Origin: Sphingomonas sp. 32-62-10
GTDB lineage: Bacteria > Pseudomonadota > Alphaproteobacteria > Sphingomonadales > Sphingomonadaceae
NCBI GenBank assembly: GCA_002280555.1
Contig: NCEE01000010.1
Coordinates: forward strand, 124,001 to 188,000
Reading direction: 5' to 3'
DNA length: 64,000 bases
Shown here one piece after another: positions 59,703 to 64,000 of the stretch. Position numbers and translations under genes: made by a program. The notes under the pieces were generated by a model. The model was not told where the DNA came from and ran no database searches. It worked only from the letters and a program-made list of their open reading frames with translations. How positions within the stretch are numbered: the first letter of the stretch is position 1; every line of letters starts with the position of its first letter.

Positions 59703-62258
59703 TCAGGCCTTCGCCGCCTTTTTCACCGGCTTCTTCGCAGCGGCCTTCTTCGCCGGCGCCTTTTTGGCAGCCGCTTTCTTCACGGGCTTCTTGCCCTTCT
59801 TCACCGGGGCCGCGGCCGCCCGCGCATCGATCAATTGCGCCGCTTCCTCCAGCGTCAGCGCGTCTTTCTCGATCGTCTTGGGGATCGTCGCGTTGGTGGT
59901 GCCGTCAGTCACGTAAGGGCCGTAGCGCCCCTCCATCAGCTTGATTTCCAGTTCCGTACGCGGGTGAAGCCCGAGCACCTTGAGCGGTGCCTGCGCGCCG
60001 CGCTGCGGCCGCCCACCGCCTGCAGCTGCCTCGGCGAGTTTCACGACGGCCGCGTTCATGCCCGTTTCGAACACCTCCGCCGTTGACGTCAGCCGACCAT
60101 ATTTGCCGTTATGCGCCAGATAGGGGCCGTAGCGCCCGATTGACGCAGTGATCGGCTCGCCGGTTTCGGGATGGAGACCGATCGTGCGCGGCAGGCTGAG
60201 CAGCTTCAAAGCCCATTCGAGATCGAGCTCGCCCGGCAGATCCTTGGGGATCGATCCGCGCTTGGCTTCCTTGCCATCACCGAGCTGCACATAAGGCCCG
60301 AACCGGCCGGAGCGCCGCGATACCTCTAGCCCCGTCTCGGGATCGGTGCCGAGCACTTCGGGCCCGGTATCGTCGCCCTCCCCGCCGCCCGGCTGGGCGA
60401 AGCGTCGGGTATATTTGCATTCGGGATAGTTGGAGCAGGCCACGAACGCCCCGAACTTGCCGCCGCGCAGCGCGAGTCGCCCGACCTGGCAATTGGGGCA
60501 CAGCCGCGGGTCGCTGCCGTCTTCCTTCACCGGAAACAGATAGGGCTCAAGGAAGGTGTCGAGCTCGGCGGTCACCTCGGATGGCTTGAAGTCCATCACT
60601 TCGGTGGTGCGCGGCTTGAAATCTTTCCAGAACGCCTCGAGCACCGCCTGCCACTGTGCGCGGCCGCCTGAGACCTCATCGAGCTCGTCCTCAAGCCCCG
60701 CCGTAAAGTCATAGCCGACATATTTCTGGAAAAACCGCTCCAGAAACGCCGTCACCAGCCGCCCGCTCTCCTCGGCAAAGAAGCGGTTCTTCTCGACGCG
60801 CACATAAGCGCGGTCCTTGAGCGTCTTGATGATCGACGCATAGGTCGAAGGCCGCCCGATGCCGAGTTCCTCGAGCCGCTTGACGAGCGACGCTTCGGAA
60901 AAGCGCGGTGGTGGCTGGGTGAAATGCTGTTCGGCGTTGACCGCCTTCTTGGCGGGCGCATCGCCTTCGCGCAGCCGGGGCAAGCGGCGGGCCTCCTCGT
61001 CGGCGGTATCATCGCTGCCTTCTTCGTAGAGCGCCAGGTAACCGGGGAAGAGCACAACCTGCCCCGTTGCGCGCAGCCCATGCTGGCCGCTGCCATCAAC
61101 CAGCTCGATCGTGGTGCGTTCCATCCGGGCGGAGGCCATCTGGCTGGCGAGCGCACGCTTCCAGATCAGGTCGTAAAGGCGGCTATGGTCGCCCGATCCG
61201 GCGCGGTCCTTGCTGAAATCGGTAGGGCGGATCGCCTCATGCGCTTCCTGCGCATTCTTCGCCTTTGACTGATATTGCCGGGGCTTGTCGGGGACATAGC
61301 TCGCGTCATAGCGATCGGCGACGGCCTTGCGCGCGGCCGAAATCGCGCTGCCATCCATCTGCACGCCATCGGTGCGCATATAAGTGATTGCGCCGTCCTC
61401 GTAGAGATTCTGTGCGATCCGCATTGTATGATCCGCCGAGAAGCCGAGCTTGCGTGCCGCTTCCTGTTGGAGCGTCGAAGTGGTGAAGGGCGGCGGCGGG
61501 TTACGCGTGGCGGGCTTGGTCTCGACCGAGGCAACCGAGAAACGCCCGGCCTCGACATCGGCCTTGGCGGCCATCGCATCGCCTTCCTTGCCGATCGTCA
61601 ACCGGTCGATCTTGTCGCCGCGCCACTTGGTCAGCCGCGTGGTGAAGGGCGTGCCGTCATGCTCCATCTCGGCCGTCACCGACCAATATTCCTGCGGCAC
61701 GAACACGTCGATCTCGCGCTCACGCTCGACGATCAGCCGCAGCGCGACCGATTGCACCCGCCCCGCCGATTTCGCGCCCGGCAGCTTGCGCCACAGCACA
61801 GGGGAAAGCGTGAACCCCACCAGATAATCGAGCGCCCGCCGCGCCCGATAGGCATCGATCAGATCGGTATCGAGCGCGCGCGGGTGCTGCATCGCCTCGG
61901 TCACGGTCGCTTTGGTGATGGCGTTGAAGGTGACGCGCTGGACATCCTTGGGCAGCGCCTTTTTGGCGCGCAGCACTTCCTGCACATGCCAGCTTATCGC
62001 TTCGCCTTCACGATCCGGATCGGTCGCCAGGATCAGGCGGTCGGCGGTCTTGGCCAGATCGGTGATCGCTTTGAGCTGCTTGGCCTTGTCCGCGTAATTT
62101 TCCCACTCCATCGCGAAATCATGATCGGGATCGACCGATCCGTCCTTCGCCGGCAGATCGCGGACATGGCCGTAGCTGGCGAGCACCCGGTAATCGCTGC
62201 CCAGATATTTCTCGATGGTTTTCGCCTTGGCGGGCGATTCGACGATCACAAGCTGCAT
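59703..62258 (-). CDS. topA: DNA topoisomerase I
   Basis: 851 residues, type IA topoisomerase that relaxes negative supercoils. TOPRIM start LVIVESPAKAKTIEKYLG, ATDPDREGEAISWHV, KSAGRVQSVALRLI, active-site Tyr in ITYMRTDGVQMD, and the C-terminal zinc ribbon CPNCQVGRLALRGGKFGAFVACSNYPEC. Several topo C-terminal repeats (GRYGPYL, GRFGPYVQ) follow. The last 45 residues are a Lys/Ala/Pro tail (KKAAAKK type), probably DNA-binding. dprA lies upstream as in many alphaproteobacteria. Confidence 0.97.
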   Translation of the reverse strand: MQLVIVESPAKAKTIEKYLGSDYRVLASYGHVRDLPAKDGSVDPDHDFAMEWENYADKAKQLKAITDLAKTADRLILATDPDREGEAISWHVQEVLRAKKALPKDVQRVTFNAITKATVTEAMQHPRALDTDLIDAYRARRALDYLVGFTLSPVLWRKLPGAKSAGRVQSVALRLIVEREREIDVFVPQEYWSVTAEMEHDGTPFTTRLTKWRGDKIDRLTIGKEGDAMAAKADVEAGRFSVASVETKPATRNPPPPFTTSTLQQEAARKLGFSADHTMRIAQNLYEDGAITYMRTDGVQMDGSAISAARKAVADRYDASYVPDKPRQYQSKAKNAQEAHEAIRPTDFSKDRAGSGDHSRLYDLIWKRALASQMASARMERTTIELVDGSGQHGLRATGQVVLFPGYLALYEEGSDDTADEEARRLPRLREGDAPAKKAVNAEQHFTQPPPRFSEASLVKRLEELGIGRPSTYASIIKTLKDRAYVRVEKNRFFAEESGRLVTAFLERFFQKYVGYDFTAGLEDELDEVSGGRAQWQAVLEAFWKDFKPRTTEVMDFKPSEVTAELDTFLEPYLFPVKEDGSDPRLCPNCQVGRLALRGGKFGAFVACSNYPECKYTRRFAQPGGGEGDDTGPEVLGTDPETGLEVSRRSGRFGPYVQLGDGKEAKRGSIPKDLPGELDLEWALKLLSLPRTIGLHPETGEPITASIGRYGPYLAHNGKYGRLTSTAEVFETGMNAAVVKLAEAAAGGGRPQRGAQAPLKVLGLHPRTELEIKLMEGRYGPYVTDGTTNATIPKTIEKDALTLEEAAQLIDARAAAAPVKKGKKPVKKAAAKKAPAKKAAAKKPVKKAAKA

Positions 62259-62444
62259 GGGGGTTCGGGCTTCCTTACGTGTACGCGCGAGGGTGGCGGG
62301 GGAGAACGCCCGGCGTCAAGCCGTTGCCGATATACGGCCTGCCACCCGCCTGACAATCGCCAGCGGGTTGAATGGGGCGCGGCGTTAGGAGATTATTGAC
62401 GGATCGGGGCCAGGCTTTCGGTTCGGGTACGTTGGCGTAGGGGG

Positions 62445-63149
62445 ATGGCGATGGTGATCGGCTGGATGGCGTTCGCGATGCTCGCCTTGGCGCCCGCCGA
62501 TTATTACATCGATCCCCAGCTGGAAGCCGATGTGCTCGCGGAACTCAACCGCGCCCGCGCCGATCCGCAGGGCTATGCCGATGATCTGCGCGAATATCGC
62601 AACGGGTTTGACGGGTTGGTCGCCTATTCGCGCGAAACCCCGGATGGCATCATGACCAAGGAGGGCGCGGCGGCGGTGGAGGAGGCGATTGCCTTTCTCG
62701 ATCGCCAGTCGCCGCTCCCGCCGCTTGGTGAAACCGGCCTCCTCAGCAAGGGGGCGGGCGATCTCGTCGCCGATCAGGGCCCAACCGGGCGGGTGGGGCA
62801 TATCAGCGCGGGCGGGCTCAACCCCAGCGCGCGGATGCTGCGCCACGGCGGCGGGGCCTATGTCGCCGAAGTCATCACTTATGGCCCGCCCGATCCGCGC
62901 AGCGTGGTGCGCCAGTTGATCGTCGATGATGGCGTCGCCCGGCGCGGCCACCGGTTGCTGGTGTTTTCAGGCCTATACCGTTTTGCCGGAGTCGCCTGCG
63001 GGCCGCATGCGACCTATGGCGCAATGTGTGTTGTCGATATGTCGGCATCGGCGGATGGCCGCCCGGTGGTACCGCGCGACTCATCGGCAGCGCTGGCTAC
63101 CTTGATTGAGGACGATAGCGATCGCGAGGGCCAGCTTCAGTCCCCGTAA
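62445..63149 (+). CDS. CAP/SCP-domain secreted protein
   Basis: 234 residues with a hydrophobic N-terminus (VIGWMAFAMLALAPA). CAP-domain segments: VLAELNRARADPQGYADDL, SKGAGDLVADQGPTGRVGHI, VAEVITYGPPDPRSVVRQLIVDDGVARRGHRLLVF and GVACGPHATYGAMCVVD. Extracellular or periplasmic; members bind lipids or have unknown roles. Confidence 0.9.
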   Translation: MAMVIGWMAFAMLALAPADYYIDPQLEADVLAELNRARADPQGYADDLREYRNGFDGLVAYSRETPDGIMTKEGAAAVEEAIAFLDRQSPLPPLGETGLLSKGAGDLVADQGPTGRVGHISAGGLNPSARMLRHGGGAYVAEVITYGPPDPRSVVRQLIVDDGVARRGHRLLVFSGLYRFAGVACGPHATYGAMCVVDMSASADGRPVVPRDSSAALATLIEDDSDREGQLQSP

Positions 63150-63180
63150 TCGAGGTCGGACCGAAGCGAGGCGATCTCTG

Positions 63181-63705
63181 CTAGTCATAGCCGCATAGAT
63201 AGTCATCGTTTCTCAATCGCTGGCAATCGCGAATCCGCTCTCCTGTCAGCGCTGCCATGTCGGCGCTCGAAAAGGTAGCTGGATGCTGGCGTGGCGAGTG
63301 GATGATGGCGCGACCGCCGTCCGGAACGCCCTCAATGTACCGCATCGACCTCGCACCGCCGGCCGTTGCCGGGCCGAAATCTTCGGCATGCCGAGCGAGG
63401 TACAGGCGCGCGAGCGTCCACCGACCGATGCTGCTCACCGGTGACACCAGCAGCAGCGCAATTACCAGCACAAACGCGGGCGCAAAACGGCGCCATGCGC
63501 GATCGCGTCGAATGAGCCCCTCGCCAATGCCGATAATCGCCCCAAGCACTGCGATGAACCAAAGGCCGAACGCGATGAGCGCGCCAAGGAGCCAGATCGA
63601 TTGAACCAGGTAATCGTAAAGAAACCAGCTGGTCAGCAGAAGCAACGCCATCGCGACCGCAAACCACTCCAGCGTCGTCAAACCTGGTTTCAATCTGACG
63701 ATCAT
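63181..63705 (-). CDS. Hypothetical membrane protein
   Basis: 174 residues: three hydrophobic helices (LEWFAVAMALLLLTSWFLY, LLGALIAFGLWFIAVLGAI, FAPAFVLVIALLLVSPV) and an exported C-terminal domain with two Cys (IRDCQRLRNDDYLCGYD). No family recognised. Its start overlaps the dprA stop (ATGA). Confidence 0.75.
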   Translation of the reverse strand: MIVRLKPGLTTLEWFAVAMALLLLTSWFLYDYLVQSIWLLGALIAFGLWFIAVLGAIIGIGEGLIRRDRAWRRFAPAFVLVIALLLVSPVSSIGRWTLARLYLARHAEDFGPATAGGARSMRYIEGVPDGGRAIIHSPRQHPATFSSADMAALTGERIRDCQRLRNDDYLCGYD

Positions 63706-64000
63706 TTTGTGCTCACCCGTCCGCCCGCATGCCGTTCCAGCCGTCCGGCCAGTTCCAGTTCAAGCAGCACCGTCTGGACGATCGCCGGGGCCAAGCCCGA
63801 TTGGCGGATGAGCTCGTCCACCGACACCGCAACCATTCCAAGCAACGCGATGATCGCGCGGCGGTCGGCGTCGCTCGCATCCTCAGGCGGTGCAGCGCCG
63901 AATGGACTGGCGGGCGCGCGAACCATGCGGGCGTCGATCGGGCGGATCTGATCGATAATGTCGGCGGCGTTCTGTACCAATGTCGCGCCGTCGCGGATCA
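63702..64000 (-). CDS. dprA: DNA-processing protein DprA, C-terminal part
   Basis: The reading frame is open to the window edge: IRDGATLVQNAADIID, the end of the Rossmann-like DNA-binding domain, then a variable linker and the C-terminal winged helix VDELIRQSGLAPAIVQTVLLELELAGRLERHAGGRVS. DprA loads RecA on incoming single strands in natural transformation. The rest is outside the window. Confidence 0.92.
   Translation of the reverse strand, partial: IRDGATLVQNAADIIDQIRPIDARMVRAPASPFGAAPPEDASDADRRAIIALLGMVAVSVDELIRQSGLAPAIVQTVLLELELAGRLERHAGGRVSTK

Overview
The window is chromosomal DNA of a high-GC alphaproteobacterium, most likely a member of the Sphingomonadaceae. The evidence is the CcrM-type GANTC methyltransferase, DivK and MipZ homologues, CtrA-like half-sites (TTAACCAT), GGAAC-N16-CGTT EcfG-type stress promoters, a split PntA transhydrogenase, a 41-residue aa3-oxidase subunit IV, and several copies of a palindromic intergenic repeat (core CGTTCGGGCTGAGCGAAG) that I associate with sphingomonads. 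Almost all of it is housekeeping sequence. I see no rRNA, tRNA, CRISPR array, insertion sequence or complete prophage.

Layout. 1-3.9 kb (minus): a winged-helix regulator running off the edge, pntB, pntA2, pntA1 and a tiny cytochrome oxidase subunit. 4.1-5.5 kb: a sigma-54 response regulator. 5.5-11.7 kb (minus): folP, ccrM, rnhB, thiD, an AT-rich insert with a TonB-C-like protein, a DUF1272 protein and a broken glmM. 11.7-34 kb: a mosaic of transport, redox, stress and signalling genes, including an acyl-CoA dehydrogenase, a damaged tsaC, hisN, a phospholipase, a GGDEF protein, a sigma-54-type promoter in front of two micropeptides, dps, rpmG, divK and two large polytopic proteins (one STT3-like). 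34-42.6 kb: argG, a molybdopterin oxidoreductase with its cytochrome b, a flavin reductase, rlmN and others. 42.8-54.1 kb: dnaN, coq4, recF, aceA, a MarR/nitroreductase unit, an AT-rich amidase insert and gyrB. 54.2-64 kb: an ExoX-like nuclease, a PMM/PGM, a J-domain protein, mipZ, panC, topA, a CAP-domain protein and the end of dprA.

How genes work together. pntA1/pntA2/pntB form the proton-translocating transhydrogenase. ccrM, divK and mipZ belong to the CtrA-dependent cell cycle, and the ccrM promoter carries two CtrA-like half-sites around a GANTC methylation site. dps and a small membrane protein have EcfG-type promoters, suggesting a general stress response. Three local repressor circuits (XRE, MarR and an unidentified TetR-like regulator on coq4) can be read from perfect or near-perfect operators.

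Most notable: several normally intact genes look damaged. glmM has lost about 100 bp with a frameshift, tsaC has lost its PTETVYGL motif in frame, a DUF1801 protein lacks its conserved core, and a flavin reductase has ATA where its ATG should be. The glmM and tsaC junctions coincide with short sequences that could have been direct repeats. They are either real recombination deletions or assembly errors, and reads would decide. The best candidate for something undescribed is the unit at 24983-25308: a sigma-54-type promoter reading into two 35-36 residue hydrophobic peptides.
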